From Lyngbya sp. CCAP 1446/10 (GTDB lineage Bacteria > Cyanobacteriota > Cyanobacteriia > Cyanobacteriales > Microcoleaceae), in the NCBI RefSeq assembly GCF_026130175.1, contig NZ_JAIGNI010000020.1, forward strand, positions 1-64,000: a stretch of DNA of 64,000 nt. The letters run 5' to 3'. Positions 16,534-26,017 of this stretch are shown in pieces (within the stretch, counting starts at the first letter, position 1; every line of letters begins with the position of its first letter). The translations under genes were made by a program, and so were the position numbers. The notes under the pieces are model-generated. The model made no database searches. It saw nothing but the letters and a program-made list of their open reading frames with translations, and was not told the DNA's origin.

Positions 16534-19500
16534 ATGATGGCAATTCCCGGCGTTGCAGTTCTCGCTCTTATTTATGAAAGCAGCACTTCCCTGGTTTACC
16601 GCGGCCGTAACGAGCAAGACAACCAACCTGTTATTATCAAAATTATCAAAGAAGACTATCCGACTCCCGAAGAACTGAATAGATACAAACGCGAATATGA
16701 TATTACTGCCAACTTAAACCAGCTCGACGGAGTTGTTAAAGTGTACAAGTTGCAGCAGGTTAGCAATATTTTGGCAATGATTTTAGAAGATTTTGGCGGC
16801 GAATCTTTAAAAATATTTATGGCTACCCAAAAATTTACCACTTTAGGATTTTTGACTACAGCCATCAAAGTTGCTGAAACTTTGGGAGAAATTCACGCAA
16901 AAAATGTAATACATAAAGATATAAACCCCTCTAATATAGTTTTTAATCCCGCAACGGGACAAGTTAAACTTATAGATTTTAGCATCTCAACTGACTCAAA
17001 TCAAGAAAATCTTGCCAATAAAAATCCTAATTTTTTAGAAGGCACTTTAGCCTATATGTCGCCGGAACAAACCGGCAGAATGAACAGGGTTATTGATTAC
17101 CGCACAGACTTTTATTCCCTTGGTGTCACCTTCTATGAAATCCTGTCAGGACAGCTCCCTTTTCCCACTACCGATCCGATGGAGTTAGTTCACTGTCACA
17201 TCGCCAAACAGCCAGTACCTCTCGCTGAAATTGCACCAGAAATTCCTCAAGCTATTTCAGACATTGTGATGAAATTACTAGCAAAAACGGCGGAGGATCG
17301 CTATCAAAGTGCTTGGGGACTGAAAGCAGATTTGGAATCCTGTCTGTTTCAGTTGCAAACATCTGGGGTTATTTCTGAGTTTGCTCTTGGCAACCAAGAT
17401 ATTTCCGACAAATTTCAAATTCCTCAAAAACTTTATGGCAGACAGCGAGAAGTTGAAACTCTTTTAGCGGCATTTGAACGGGTAGCAGCAACAAATAATC
17501 GAGCCTACCGCATCGAACACTCCCAAATTTCTGTCATCAAGAAAGAGAGCAAATCGAAACAAGAAAATTCTGTGTCCGTGCTGGCGAGAGGACAGCATAA
17601 ATCCCGCAGCGAGATGATGCTGATTGCTGGTTATTCCGGCATTGGCAAATCTGCAATGGTGAAGATTTTAGACAAACCAATTACCCGCAGGCGTGGCTAT
17701 TTTATTTGGGGAAAATTTGACCAGTACAAGCGGACTATTCCTTACTCTGCCGTTGTCAGCGCTTTTTCGGAATTGGTGCGGCAACTGTTAACTGAAAGCG
17801 AAGCTCAATTGGCAGTTTGGCGCGAAAAACTCCGCACTTCTTTCGGGCAAAATGGGCAAATTATTATTGATGTACTTCCAGAAGTTGAACTAATTGTCGG
17901 AGCTCAGTCTCCTGTAGCTGAATTGGGGCCAACGGAATCTCTGAATCGCTTTAATTTAGTCTTTCAAAACTTCATTCGCGTATTTTGTCAGCCCGAACAT
18001 CCGCTGGTGATTTTTCTCGACGATTTGCAGTGGGCTGATTCTGCCACACTCAAATTGATCGAATTGATGATGACAGATGAAGCGACACAATATCTGTTTT
18101 TAATTGGCGCTTATCGGGATAATGAAGTCAGTCCCACTCATCCTTTAATGATGACTGTGGAGACGCTGCGAAATCAGGAAGCTATCATTAATCAGATTGC
18201 TTTGTCGCCGCTGGGGGTGGAAAATATAACTCATTTGATTGCCGAGACTTTGCACAGCGATCGCGAATCTGTCAAACCTTTAGCTGAACTGGTAGTCAGC
18301 AAAACAGACGGCAATCCTTTTTTTGTAAATCAATTCCTGCAAACATTGTATCAAGAAAACCTGCTAGTTTTTCAGCCACCGCAAGCGGGGAGCAAGGGCG
18401 GCTGGCATTGGGATATGACTCAAATTGAGCAGTGCGCTATCACTGACAATGTGGTAGATTTGATGGTACAAAAATTGAGAAAACTGCCAAGTTCAACGCA
18501 GCAGGTTTTGCGTTTAGTGGCTTGTTTGGGTAACGAATTTGACTTAAACACTCTTTCTTTAATTCATGAAAAAGAAGCGTCGGAAACTTTTTCTCACCTG
18601 TTGCCAGCGATTAAGTCTGGACTGATCTTGCCAACTTCGGAATTGGAAAGTAAGTCATTAGATTACGTGCTGTTTCCGCTATTAATTCTCAATTATAAAT
18701 TTTTGCACGATCGAGTCCAACAAGCAGCTTATGCTTTAATTGACGACTCGCAAAAAAAAGACGTTCACCTGAAAATTGGCAGGCAGATTCTCGAAAATAC
18801 TCCGGCTGAATATCGCGCTGACAGAATCTTTGAATTAGTCGATCACTTGAATGTAGCCCGATCGCTAATTCGAGACGAGCGAGAATTAATTGAACTGGCA
18901 ACGCTGAATTTAGACGCGGCTCGGAGAGCTAAAGATGCCACTGCTTATGTTGCTGCGTTGCAGTATTTAACCGCAGGTATGGACGGTTTAACCGCCGATA
19001 TTTGGGATTCCCACTACGATTTAGCCTTTGCTCTGCACATGGAGCGCGCAAATGTTGAGTATTTAAACGGTTATTTTGAGCATTCAGAAGAATTTATCAA
19101 CATAACCTTGCAAAAAGCGCGATCGGCCTTAGAAAAAGTAGAAATTTACAACCTGCTGATCGTGCAGTACACCCTGCGAGCGAAGTATGAAGAAGCCGTT
19201 AAAGCCGGAATCAAAGCTTTGGACTTGCTGGGAATTGACTTGCCGCTAGACGGGCTGCAAAAAGTCATCTCCGAAGAATTTGCAGCAGCCACAAATTTTT
19301 TAGCAGGTAGAGAAATATCTTCGCTGATTGACGCTCCCGAAATGACTGTACCCGATAAAAAAGTGGCAGTCAAATTAATCACAAACCTGTTAACATCGGC
19401 TTACCTCAAAAATCCCGACTTGTGGAAAGTCAGCGTATTAAAAGGAGTCAATCTTTCTCTCACATACGGTTTGGTTCCCGAAGCATCTCTCTGCTACGCG

Positions 19501-22047
19501 GGCTACGGTATGTTCTTAAACGCTGTTTCTGGAGATTACAAAACAGCTTATCAATTTGCCCTGCTGTCGCTAAATTTGAGCGAAAAATCGGGAAATATCG
19601 GCTTGAAGTGCAGAGCTTGTTCGTCCTTGGTCAGTATTTTTCATTACTGGTTCAATCATATTAAAGAAGCACACGCAATCAGCAATGAAGGGTATCAAGC
19701 AGCTTTAGAATCAGGAGATTTAGAATACGCAGGTTATATCCTGTCCAACCGTATAGCCAATTACTTTTTTCAAGGTAAAGAAATCTCGCAAATTCTAGCA
19801 GACACGAGCAGGTATTTGCAGTTCAGCCAAAAAACGAAAAATCAGCTTGTTACCGATATATTATTAGGGGTAGAGTTAATCCTACGCAACTTGAGCCAAC
19901 TGACTCCTGAAAAGTTTGTATTTGAAAGCGAAGATTTGAGCGAAGCTGAATACGTACACAACTGTCAAGCTCATCAAAATTTGTACTCGCTCTGCCTTTA
20001 TCAGATTCGCAAATGCCAGGTAATGTACTGGTATGGCAACTTTAACGAAGCGTTACAACTAGCTTTGGAAGTTGAAAAGCAGCTATCTTTTATTACTGGA
20101 GCAATCCCCGCTACCGAGTGGAATTTTTTCTTTTCTCTAACTTTGGCGGCAGTTTTTCCCAATGTTTCGGAAGACAAACAAAAGCAATACTTGGAGAAGT
20201 TAGAAGCTAATCAAAAACAAATGAAAATTTGGTCAGACAACTGTGCAGAAAATTTTCTGCACAAGTACCTTTTAGTCCAAGCAGAAATAGCCCGAATTAC
20301 CAAGAAAGATTCAGAAGCTGTAGAGCTTTACGATTTCTCGATAAATTTAGCTCAAGATAATGAGTTTGTGCAAAATGAAGCCCTCGCCAATGAACTAGCG
20401 GCTAAGTTTTGGTTGAGTAAAGGCAAATATCAATATGCCAAAATCCACTTGCGCGAAGCTCACTCATGCTACTTGCGCTGGGGTGCAGTCCGCAAAGTTG
20501 AAGATTTAGAACAGAAGTATCCGCAGTTGCGGGAAATGACGCCGCTCCACGGAAGTTTTAACAACAATCAAACTACAAATACTATTCATACTTCTACTGG
20601 CAGTGATGCGAGAGTGCTGGATTTAGCAACTGTAATGAAAGCATCTCTGGCAATTTCCAGCGAAATTGTCCTCGACAAGCTGCTGGCTTCTTTGATGAGG
20701 ATATCGCTAGAAAACGCGGGGGCACAATCCGGTTTTTTAATCTTAGTTAGAGATGGAAAACTTTTAATATCAGCTCAAGCGTCAGTAGTTGCTGAAGATG
20801 TCGCGGTGCTGCAATTTACGCCTGTTGAAGAATGTCAGGATTTACCTGTGACGGTGATTAATTATGTGGAAAGGACTCGCGAAGATTTGGTGTTGAGCAA
20901 TGCCGCGGCTGAAGGGCGATTTACTGCCGATGCTTACATCGCCAAACACCAGCTCAAATCTCTTTTGTGTACGCCGATAGTCAATCAACGCAAATTAATC
21001 GGCATTCTTTATTTAGAAAATAACTTAACTGTTGGGGCTTTTACTGCCCACAGATTAGAAGTTTTAAGGCTGCTTTCTTCCCAAGTTGCTATTTCTTTGG
21101 AAAATGCTCTGCTTTACAATTCTGTGGAGCAGAAAGTGCAAGAGCGGACGTATGAGTTAAATGATAAAAACGAGCGTTTAGAAAAAACTTTGCGGGAGCT
21201 GAAACTGACTCAAGCTCAATTAATTCAAACGGAAAAGATGTCGAGTTTAGGGCAAATGGTGGCTGGTGTAGCTCACGAAATCAATAATCCTGTAAGTTTC
21301 ATCTACGGTAATCTCAATCCAGCTAGCGAATACGTTAAAGATTTGCTAAAATTGATTGAGCTCTACCAGCAACACTATCCAGAACCTGCTGATGAAATCC
21401 TAGAGGAAATAGAAACAATTGAACTGGAATTTTTGAGTGAAGATTTGCAAAAGTTGCTGGATTCAATGAAAGTGGGAGCCGAAAGAATCCGGGATATTGT
21501 GTTGAGTTTGCGGAATTTCTCGCGCCTCGACGAAGCGCAAATGAAGTCGGTTGATATCCATGAAGGCATCGACAGTACGGTGATGTTGCTGCAACCGCGC
21601 CTGAGAAAAGAGGGCGGCCGTTTGGGGATTGAGCTGATTAAAAATTATGCCAACTTGCCGTTAATTACTTGTTATGCGTCGCAGTTGAATCAGGTATTTA
21701 TGAATATTCTTACCAATGCGATCGATGCGATGCTGTTGGCAAGAAATTGCCCGGAAACGTCTCAAAATACTCCTAATATTACAATTTCTACGGAGGTGAC
21801 AGACCGCAATTCTGTAATAATCAGAATGGCTGACAGCGGGCCGGGGATGAGCACTGAGGTGCTGCACAAGATATTCGATCCGTTTTTTACAACTAAGCCG
21901 GTGGGTTCGGGCACTGGTTTGGGATTGTCTATTTCTCACTCGATTGTTGTTAGTTCTCATGGCGGAAATTTGACTTGTGTGTCTGTACCGGGAGAGGGGA
22001 GTGAGTTTGTTATTGAAATTCCGATCGCCCCCAGGCAAGTTTTGTAA
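16534..22047 (+). CDS. Ser/Thr kinase-AAA ATPase-GAF-histidine kinase giant signalling protein
   Basis: 1837 residues. The order is a Ser/Thr kinase (about 1-275; catalytic loop HKDINPSN at 127-134, DFS in place of DFG), an AAA_16/ORC1-like ATPase (Walker A GYSGIGKSAM with Lys372; Walker B LVIFLDDLQW, Asp496), a long alpha-helical TPR-like region (about 780-1340), a GAF domain (about 1375-1530), a coiled coil, HisKA with GVAHEINNP (His1581) and a HATPase (about 1680-1830) with [11 protein letters not shown]. It joins both kinase chemistries in one chain. This architecture is known in filamentous cyanobacteria. The DFS change and HKD in place of HRD raise the question of whether the first kinase is active. 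The signal is unknown. Confidence 0.93.
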   Translation: MMAIPGVAVLALIYESSTSLVYRGRNEQDNQPVIIKIIKEDYPTPEELNRYKREYDITANLNQLDGVVKVYKLQQVSNILAMILEDFGGESLKIFMATQKFTTLGFLTTAIKVAETLGEIHAKNVIHKDINPSNIVFNPATGQVKLIDFSISTDSNQENLANKNPNFLEGTLAYMSPEQTGRMNRVIDYRTDFYSLGVTFYEILSGQLPFPTTDPMELVHCHIAKQPVPLAEIAPEIPQAISDIVMKLLAKTAEDRYQSAWGLKADLESCLFQLQTSGVISEFALGNQDISDKFQIPQKLYGRQREVETLLAAFERVAATNNRAYRIEHSQISVIKKESKSKQENSVSVLARGQHKSRSEMMLIAGYSGIGKSAMVKILDKPITRRRGYFIWGKFDQYKRTIPYSAVVSAFSELVRQLLTESEAQLAVWREKLRTSFGQNGQIIIDVLPEVELIVGAQSPVAELGPTESLNRFNLVFQNFIRVFCQPEHPLVIFLDDLQWADSATLKLIELMMTDEATQYLFLIGAYRDNEVSPTHPLMMTVETLRNQEAIINQIALSPLGVENITHLIAETLHSDRESVKPLAELVVSKTDGNPFFVNQFLQTLYQENLLVFQPPQAGSKGGWHWDMTQIEQCAITDNVVDLMVQKLRKLPSSTQQVLRLVACLGNEFDLNTLSLIHEKEASETFSHLLPAIKSGLILPTSELESKSLDYVLFPLLILNYKFLHDRVQQAAYALIDDSQKKDVHLKIGRQILENTPAEYRADRIFELVDHLNVARSLIRDERELIELATLNLDAARRAKDATAYVAALQYLTAGMDGLTADIWDSHYDLAFALHMERANVEYLNGYFEHSEEFINITLQKARSALEKVEIYNLLIVQYTLRAKYEEAVKAGIKALDLLGIDLPLDGLQKVISEEFAAATNFLAGREISSLIDAPEMTVPDKKVAVKLITNLLTSAYLKNPDLWKVSVLKGVNLSLTYGLVPEASLCYAGYGMFLNAVSGDYKTAYQFALLSLNLSEKSGNIGLKCRACSSLVSIFHYWFNHIKEAHAISNEGYQAALESGDLEYAGYILSNRIANYFFQGKEISQILADTSRYLQFSQKTKNQLVTDILLGVELILRNLSQLTPEKFVFESEDLSEAEYVHNCQAHQNLYSLCLYQIRKCQVMYWYGNFNEALQLALEVEKQLSFITGAIPATEWNFFFSLTLAAVFPNVSEDKQKQYLEKLEANQKQMKIWSDNCAENFLHKYLLVQAEIARITKKDSEAVELYDFSINLAQDNEFVQNEALANELAAKFWLSKGKYQYAKIHLREAHSCYLRWGAVRKVEDLEQKYPQLREMTPLHGSFNNNQTTNTIHTSTGSDARVLDLATVMKASLAISSEIVLDKLLASLMRISLENAGAQSGFLILVRDGKLLISAQASVVAEDVAVLQFTPVEECQDLPVTVINYVERTREDLVLSNAAAEGRFTADAYIAKHQLKSLLCTPIVNQRKLIGILYLENNLTVGAFTAHRLEVLRLLSSQVAISLENALLYNSVEQKVQERTYELNDKNERLEKTLRELKLTQAQLIQTEKMSSLGQMVAGVAHEINNPVSFIYGNLNPASEYVKDLLKLIELYQQHYPEPADEILEEIETIELEFLSEDLQKLLDSMKVGAERIRDIVLSLRNFSRLDEAQMKSVDIHEGIDSTVMLLQPRLRKEGGRLGIELIKNYANLPLITCYASQLNQVFMNILTNAIDAMLLARNCPETSQNTPNITISTEVTDRNSVIIRMADSGPGMSTEVLHKIFDPFFTTKPVGSGTGLGLSISHSIVVSSHGGNLTCVSVPGEGSEFVIEIPIAPRQVL

Positions 22048-22109
22048 AGAAAGAAAAATGGCGAATATAATGCAAATATAGGGCGAATTATAGGGCGAAT
22101 AGAATTCGC

Positions 22110-22147
22110 TTCTACACAAACAAAGTCCGCCTCCGCGGACTAAGAAA
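22110..22147. repeat. Core-only copy of the GTCCGCCTCCGCGGAC repeat (copy D)
   Basis: TCTACACAAACAAAGTCCGC continuing CTCCGCGGACTAAGAAAA matches the centre of copies A and B without the GGCGGTTGAAA ends. The stop codon of the Uma2 gene on the minus strand (22140-22142) lies inside it. Confidence 0.7.
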
Positions 22148-22700
22148 ACTGCACTTGGCGGTATAAATCCCCGATCGCAATTTCGACATCCACTGATTCC
22201 AGTTGCAAAGCATCGCCCAAACCATACTCCGACAGCACCCATAACCCTTGTTCGTTGCGCCGAAACATCTCTACTCCGGGCTGTTCAACTTGCACCAAGA
22301 CATACTCTTGCAGCGTGGAAAATTGACGGTATTTAGCAAATTTTGCGCCGCGATCTAGGGCTTCAGTTGAAGGTGACAAAACTTCGATAATCAAGGAAGG
22401 AAATTGAACCAATTGCGGATCGTTATCGCGATCGTCGCAAGTTACGACAACATCAGGATAAAAATACTTTCTCCCTGGTTCTACCCGTAGTTTAACAGCT
22501 AGGATGTAAATTTCGTAGGGCAGATTAAGGCGATCGTCTAATAGCTTGAAGAAGTTGAAGGTAATTCGATTGTGATTGCGGGTTCCACCTGTCATAGCGA
22601 CGACTTCGCCATCCCAATACTCGTAGCGTTCTTCTTGGGTGGGTTCCCAAGTCAGGTATTCTGCTGCGCTCATCAATTGGCGATCGGGTAAAGCAACCAT
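22140..22700 (-). CDS. Uma2 family (DUF820) nuclease-like protein
   Basis: 186 residues: MSAAEYLTWEPTQEERYEYWDGEVVAMTGG near the start, then YPDVVVTCDD, SLIIEVLSPSTEALDRGAKFAKYRQFS and LQEYVLVQ. It carries the Uma2 PD-(D/E)xK pattern and is a distant paralogue of the gene at 11886. The function is unestablished. Its last codon and stop lie in a dispersed repeat. It converges on the giant kinase gene. Confidence 0.88.
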   Translation of the reverse strand: MVALPDRQLMSAAEYLTWEPTQEERYEYWDGEVVAMTGGTRNHNRITFNFFKLLDDRLNLPYEIYILAVKLRVEPGRKYFYPDVVVTCDDRDNDPQLVQFPSLIIEVLSPSTEALDRGAKFAKYRQFSTLQEYVLVQVEQPGVEMFRRNEQGLWVLSEYGLGDALQLESVDVEIAIGDLYRQVQFS

Positions 22701-22855
22701 GATGCGATCGGGGAATGAAGTATGTTTCTAGGATAACAGGAAGATTGGCTTCCCTGGATACTGTTGAATGAAGGGCGATCGCTCTCAAATATCAAGTTTG
22801 CTAAACCCTGATAAAATATGACATAATTGGTAAAAAATACCTTGAGGAGAAACAG

Positions 22856-23110
22856 ATGAAAGCTGTTGAAGTATTGGGAACTATAGATGATAAAGGTCAA
22901 TTATTTCTCGATCGCCCGATCGAAGACTTCCCCCCTAGCCGCGTGCGAGTGATTGTACTTTTTGCTGAAGTAGCAGAGGAAGTCGAAACCGATCCTGATG
23001 ATACTCCCATTGCAGAAGTGAAAGCAAGTCTCAGGAGAGCATTAGAGGAAGCAAAAGCAGGACAACGCATCCCCCTTTCAGAAATGTGGGAGGGAATAGA
23101 TGTCGAATGA
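22856..23110 (+). CDS. Antitoxin-like protein of a RelE-type pair
   Basis: 84 residues. The N-terminus (MKAVEVLGTIDDKGQLFLDRPIEDFPPSRVRVIVLF) looks like a short beta-rich DNA-binding or dimerisation domain, followed by an acidic helix (IAEVKASLRRALEEAKAGQRIPLSEMWEGI). Antitoxins of cyanobacterial RelE-like modules share this tail. GAGGAGA lies before the ATG. The gene overlaps the downstream toxin gene by 11 bases. Confidence 0.75.
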   Translation: MKAVEVLGTIDDKGQLFLDRPIEDFPPSRVRVIVLFAEVAEEVETDPDDTPIAEVKASLRRALEEAKAGQRIPLSEMWEGIDVE

Positions 23111-23462
23111 AATTGCTTTCATACAGATTGATTTAACCCCTGAATACAAACGGAATTTGCGTGAATTATCAAAAAAATATCGCAATGTCAGGTTAGATAC
23201 TCAGCCAATTATTGAACAATTCCAAGGGGGCAACTTTACTGGCGATCGCATCCCCGGAATGGGTGAAGATTATGTCATATTAAAGGTGAGAGTCAAAAAT
23301 AGCAATATCCAAAAAGGGAAAAGCGCTGGTTATCGACTGATCTATCAAGTTGAGTCACCGAATAGCCTACTTCTATTAACCATTTATGCTAAATCAGACC
23401 GAGAAGATATTAGTCCTAATGAGATTCGTAACATCTTAGCTGAGTTAGATCGGGATGAATGA
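23100..23462 (+). CDS. RelE/ParE-superfamily toxin
   Basis: 120 residues: IQIDLTPEYKRNLRELSKKYRNV..., then YVILKVRVKNSNIQKGKSAGYRLIYQVES and LLLLTIYAKSDREDISPNEI. The strand pattern and the GYRLIYQV...TIYAKSDREDI block match RelE-like mRNA interferases that cut mRNA at the ribosome. The gene overlaps its putative antitoxin by 11 bases, so the two are translated together. It is intact. Confidence 0.8.
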   Translation: MSNEIAFIQIDLTPEYKRNLRELSKKYRNVRLDTQPIIEQFQGGNFTGDRIPGMGEDYVILKVRVKNSNIQKGKSAGYRLIYQVESPNSLLLLTIYAKSDREDISPNEIRNILAELDRDE

Positions 23463-23498
23463 TTAATGTCGGCAATTACGAGGTCAAAATAAACCAAT

Positions 23499-24212
23499 TT
23501 AAAGAGCTTGCCGCTGAGCCTCCAACAATTCCTGAATCCCTATTTCTGCCAAGTCTAAAATTTGATTTAACTGAGGGCGACTAAAACTTCCTTCTTCCGC
23601 AGTTCCCTGGATTTCTATGATGCTCAAATCTCCATTCATTACCACATTACAATCAATTTGGGCCGCCACATCTTCAAGATAATTCAAATCTAAAAATGGC
23701 TCGCCTTCCAAAAGCCCCACAGAAACGGCGGCCACTTGACGAATAATGGGCGATCGCTCTAATTGACCTTTTTGTACCAATTTGTTCAAAGCATCAGCCA
23801 CAGCCACAAACCCGCCATTAATTGAAGTTGTGCGAGTCCCCGCGTCTGCTTGCAAAACATCCGCATCCACAAGTATCGTGCGTTCGCCCAATAGCTGCAT
23901 ATCCAAGCACGATCGCAAACTGCGCCCAATCAACCGCTGAATCTCTTGAGTGCGTCCCGATAATTTCATAAATTCCCGCTCTTGTCGCTGCGGCGTAGAT
24001 CCGGGTAACATTCGGTATTCCGCCGTCAGCCAACCTTGTCCGGTATTCTCCAGAAATCTCGGCACTCCCGGCTTGATTGTAACGCTGCAAAGTACCTGAG
24101 TATCGCCACTTTTTGCTAGCACGGAACCGCTAGCAAATTTGTTGAATTCGCGATCGAAACTAATCGGGCGAAGTTGATTTGATTTTCTGCCGTCAGGACG
24201 CTGGAAAGACAT
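23499..24212 (-). CDS. rph: Ribonuclease PH
   Basis: 237 residues, the family length. It starts [19 protein letters not shown] and contains [71 protein letters not shown] and a C-terminal [16 protein letters not shown]. It is a phosphorolytic 3'-5' exoribonuclease that trims tRNA 3' ends, working as a hexamer. The gene is directly followed, on its upstream side, by GGGAATT repeats. Confidence 0.96.
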   Translation of the reverse strand: MSFQRPDGRKSNQLRPISFDREFNKFASGSVLAKSGDTQVLCSVTIKPGVPRFLENTGQGWLTAEYRMLPGSTPQRQEREFMKLSGRTQEIQRLIGRSLRSCLDMQLLGERTILVDADVLQADAGTRTTSINGGFVAVADALNKLVQKGQLERSPIIRQVAAVSVGLLEGEPFLDLNYLEDVAAQIDCNVVMNGDLSIIEIQGTAEEGSFSRPQLNQILDLAEIGIQELLEAQRQAL

Positions 24213-24220
24213 AATATTTA

Positions 24221-24277
24221 GGTAATTGGGAATTGGGCATTGGGAATTGGGAATTGGGAATTGGGAATTGGGAATTA
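24221..24277. repeat. GGGAATT heptamer tandem repeat
   Basis: About seven tandem TTGGGAA units with one change (GGGCATT). It is the same short-repeat class as at 49967-50000. Confidence 0.85.
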
Positions 24278-24309
24278 ATATTCCTTCTTGCTAATGACTA
24301 TTGACTATT

Positions 24310-24391
24310 GATCAGGTTCGCGAGCGGGGACGATCGCACTAATAACTAATGATCGGGTTCGCGAGCGGGGACGATCGCACTAATGACTAAT
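24310..24391. repeat. 41-bp tandem duplication
   Basis: GATCAGGTTCGCGAGCGGGG at 24310 recurs as GATCGGGTTCGCGAGCGGGG at 24351, with the following GACGATCGCACTAAT also repeated. The period is 41 bases. It lies downstream of the adenylate kinase gene and flows into the TAATGAC heptamers. Confidence 0.85.
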
Positions 24392-24438
24392 GACTAATGA
24401 CTAATGACTAATGACTAATGACTAATGACTAATGACTA
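24383..24438. repeat. TAATGAC heptamer array reaching the adk stop codon
   Basis: About seven TAATGAC units in a row. Read on the minus strand the first unit is TAGTCAT, and its TAG is the stop codon of the adenylate kinase gene. Confidence 0.9.
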
Positions 24439-24996
24439 TTTGGCGTTAGCTTCGAGAAGTTTGAGAAGATCCTGCTGGACTTGTTCTGGAGATTGATCGC
24501 CGTTGATAGTTAACAATTTGTGGCGGTATTCGTAATAATCTAAAAGAGGAATAGTCCGTTCCTCGAACAAATCGAGCCGGCGCTGTAAAATTTCTGGCTC
24601 GTCGTCCGATCGATCGCGTTCGATCGATCGACTCAGCAACACTTCATGAGGCACTTTCAGCCAAATTGCCCAATCTAGCTCCTGCGCCAAACTCTCTAAT
24701 AAAAAATCCAATTCCTCAGCTTGAAAAGCCGTTCGCGGATATCCCTCCAACACCCAGCCATTAAAGACATCCCACAGCAGCAACCGGCGGCCGATAAATT
24801 TAATCAAAATTTCATCGGGAACTAGCTCCCCGGATTCCACAGAAGACACGGCCAACTTGCCCAAGTCTGTTTCACTTGCGATTTCCGCGCGCAGAATGTC
24901 CCCTAATGCCAGCAAAGGAATGCTCAAATTGTTGCACAATTGTTGTGCTTGAGTTCCCTTTCCCGCTCCTGGCCCTCCCAGAATCACCAATCTCAC
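24436..24996 (-). CDS. adk: Adenylate kinase, short type
   Basis: About 186 residues. The P-loop is LVILGGPGAGKGTQ, followed by LALGDILRAEIAS, an NMP-binding region (GELVPDEILIKFI) and VLEGYPRTAFQAEELD. The LID is short (RSIERDRSDDEPEILQRRL), with no zinc cysteines. It interconverts ATP + AMP and 2 ADP. Cyanobacteria usually have another adk in the ribosomal protein operon, so this is probably a second copy. The GTG at 24996 is chosen: AGGAG lies 8 bases before it, whereas the open frame begins at a TTG at 25026. The stop codon is part of a heptamer repeat. Confidence 0.88.
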   Translation of the reverse strand: MRLVILGGPGAGKGTQAQQLCNNLSIPLLALGDILRAEIASETDLGKLAVSSVESGELVPDEILIKFIGRRLLLWDVFNGWVLEGYPRTAFQAEELDFLLESLAQELDWAIWLKVPHEVLLSRSIERDRSDDEPEILQRRLDLFEERTIPLLDYYEYRHKLLTINGDQSPEQVQQDLLKLLEANAK

Positions 24997-25079
24997 AGTG
25001 TTTGCTCCTAGTGCCGTGACATTCAAATTCTATGCGATGTTTACCTTTTGTTGACACTCCTGGACGCAGCCAGACTCTC

Positions 25080-25148
25080 AGAAACGGGGGTTTGCACCTG
25101 ATAACTCTGGCACTCGATGCTGTGTTTTTGTAAAAAACCCGGTTTCTG
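25080..25148. repeat. AGAAAC-GGG-GTTT / AAACCCGGTTTCT dispersed inverted repeat
   Basis: AGAAACGGGGGTTTGC at the left and AAAACCCGGTTTCTGCG at the right are inverted copies around a 35-bp spacer. The same arms recur at 60407-60475. The element lies upstream of adk and encodes nothing clear. Confidence 0.65.
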
Positions 25149-25343
25149 CGTAAGTGTTTGCTTGAGTTGAAAAATCGAACTAACGACTCCGAATGCTACT
25201 GCCGCTAGCTTTTGACAATTTGTATATCTAGCGTTCGATCGGATGTACACTCGGCCCAGTACACTATATATTGTTAAGCAGGCTTCAGCCGCGCCAAGGT
25301 CGGAGCAGCAGTCAAGACTTAGTTACTAATTAAATATTGCCCT

Positions 25344-25871
25344 ATGGTTGCTCAGTTACAAACCCCTAAACTCAATTTGACCCACAGCTTGCCCTACACC
25401 GTTGAAGGGCTGGTGCAAGTTTTTACAGGCCCGAACCGCTGCTTTTTTACCAGTGTCATGGCTCAAGCGCTCCGAATTGCAGGACAGGGAGCTCCGGTGT
25501 TGGCGGTGCAGTTCCTCAAAGGGGGCATCAATCAAGGGCATCAACATCCGGTGCGACTGGGGCAAAATTTAGATTGGGTGCGGTGCGATTTGTCTCGCTG
25601 TATTGACAAGGCCGATTTAGATGAGCTGGAAACGCGATCGATCGCACAATTGTGGGAGTACGTTCAAAAAGCGGTGCGTTCCGGCAGTTACGCCTTAATT
25701 ATTCTCGACGAGTTGAGTTTAGCGGTGAATTTAGGCTTGATTCCCGAAGCAGAAGTGCTGGCATTGATTGACAGCAAGCCGCAGGATTTGGATATTATTT
25801 TGACTGGGCCTTCGATGCCGCCAGCAATTTTGGATATTGCCGACCAAGTTACTGAAATTCGCCGCAGTTAA
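25344..25871 (+). CDS. P-loop corrinoid adenosyltransferase-like protein with degenerate Walker A
   Basis: 175 residues, with the CobO/BtuR fold: VLAVQFLKGGINQGH, then WEYVQKAVRSGSYALIILDELSLAVNLGLI (Walker B-like LDE) and DIILTGPSMPPAILDIADQVTEI. The P-loop reads FTGPNRCFFTSVM instead of the usual YTGNGKGKTTAA, so the Lys and first Thr that hold ATP are both Phe (residues 34-35). It is therefore unlikely to be an ordinary ATP:cob(I)alamin adenosyltransferase. Related cyanobacterial proteins seem to share the altered loop; I recall this only from the family. The role is unknown. Confidence 0.8.
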   Translation: MVAQLQTPKLNLTHSLPYTVEGLVQVFTGPNRCFFTSVMAQALRIAGQGAPVLAVQFLKGGINQGHQHPVRLGQNLDWVRCDLSRCIDKADLDELETRSIAQLWEYVQKAVRSGSYALIILDELSLAVNLGLIPEAEVLALIDSKPQDLDIILTGPSMPPAILDIADQVTEIRRS

Positions 25872-25920
25872 GGACAATAGACAAGATTGCCTGAGTCCTT
25901 TTAATCAAATCAAATTTTCG

Positions 25921-25983
25921 GACGGGCATCCCGCCGTCCCACAAGCAAAAAAAATTGTGTGTGGGATGGGCGTCTCGCCCGTC
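25921..25983. repeat. GACGGGC...GCCCGTC imperfect hairpin repeat
   Basis: GACGGGCATCCCGCCGTCCC on the left mirrors GGGATGGGCGTCTCGCCCGT on the right around an A-rich loop. It is a typical dispersed cyanobacterial hairpin and might also help end transcription of the gene at 25344. Confidence 0.65.
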
Positions 25984-26017
25984 ATAGGTATTTTTGCAAT
26001 ATATCTAATGATTTTAG

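Noticed and set aside
24221-24438. Possible CRISPR array
   Set aside because: Units are 7 bases with no spacers of constant length. It is a short tandem repeat. No cas gene lies near.
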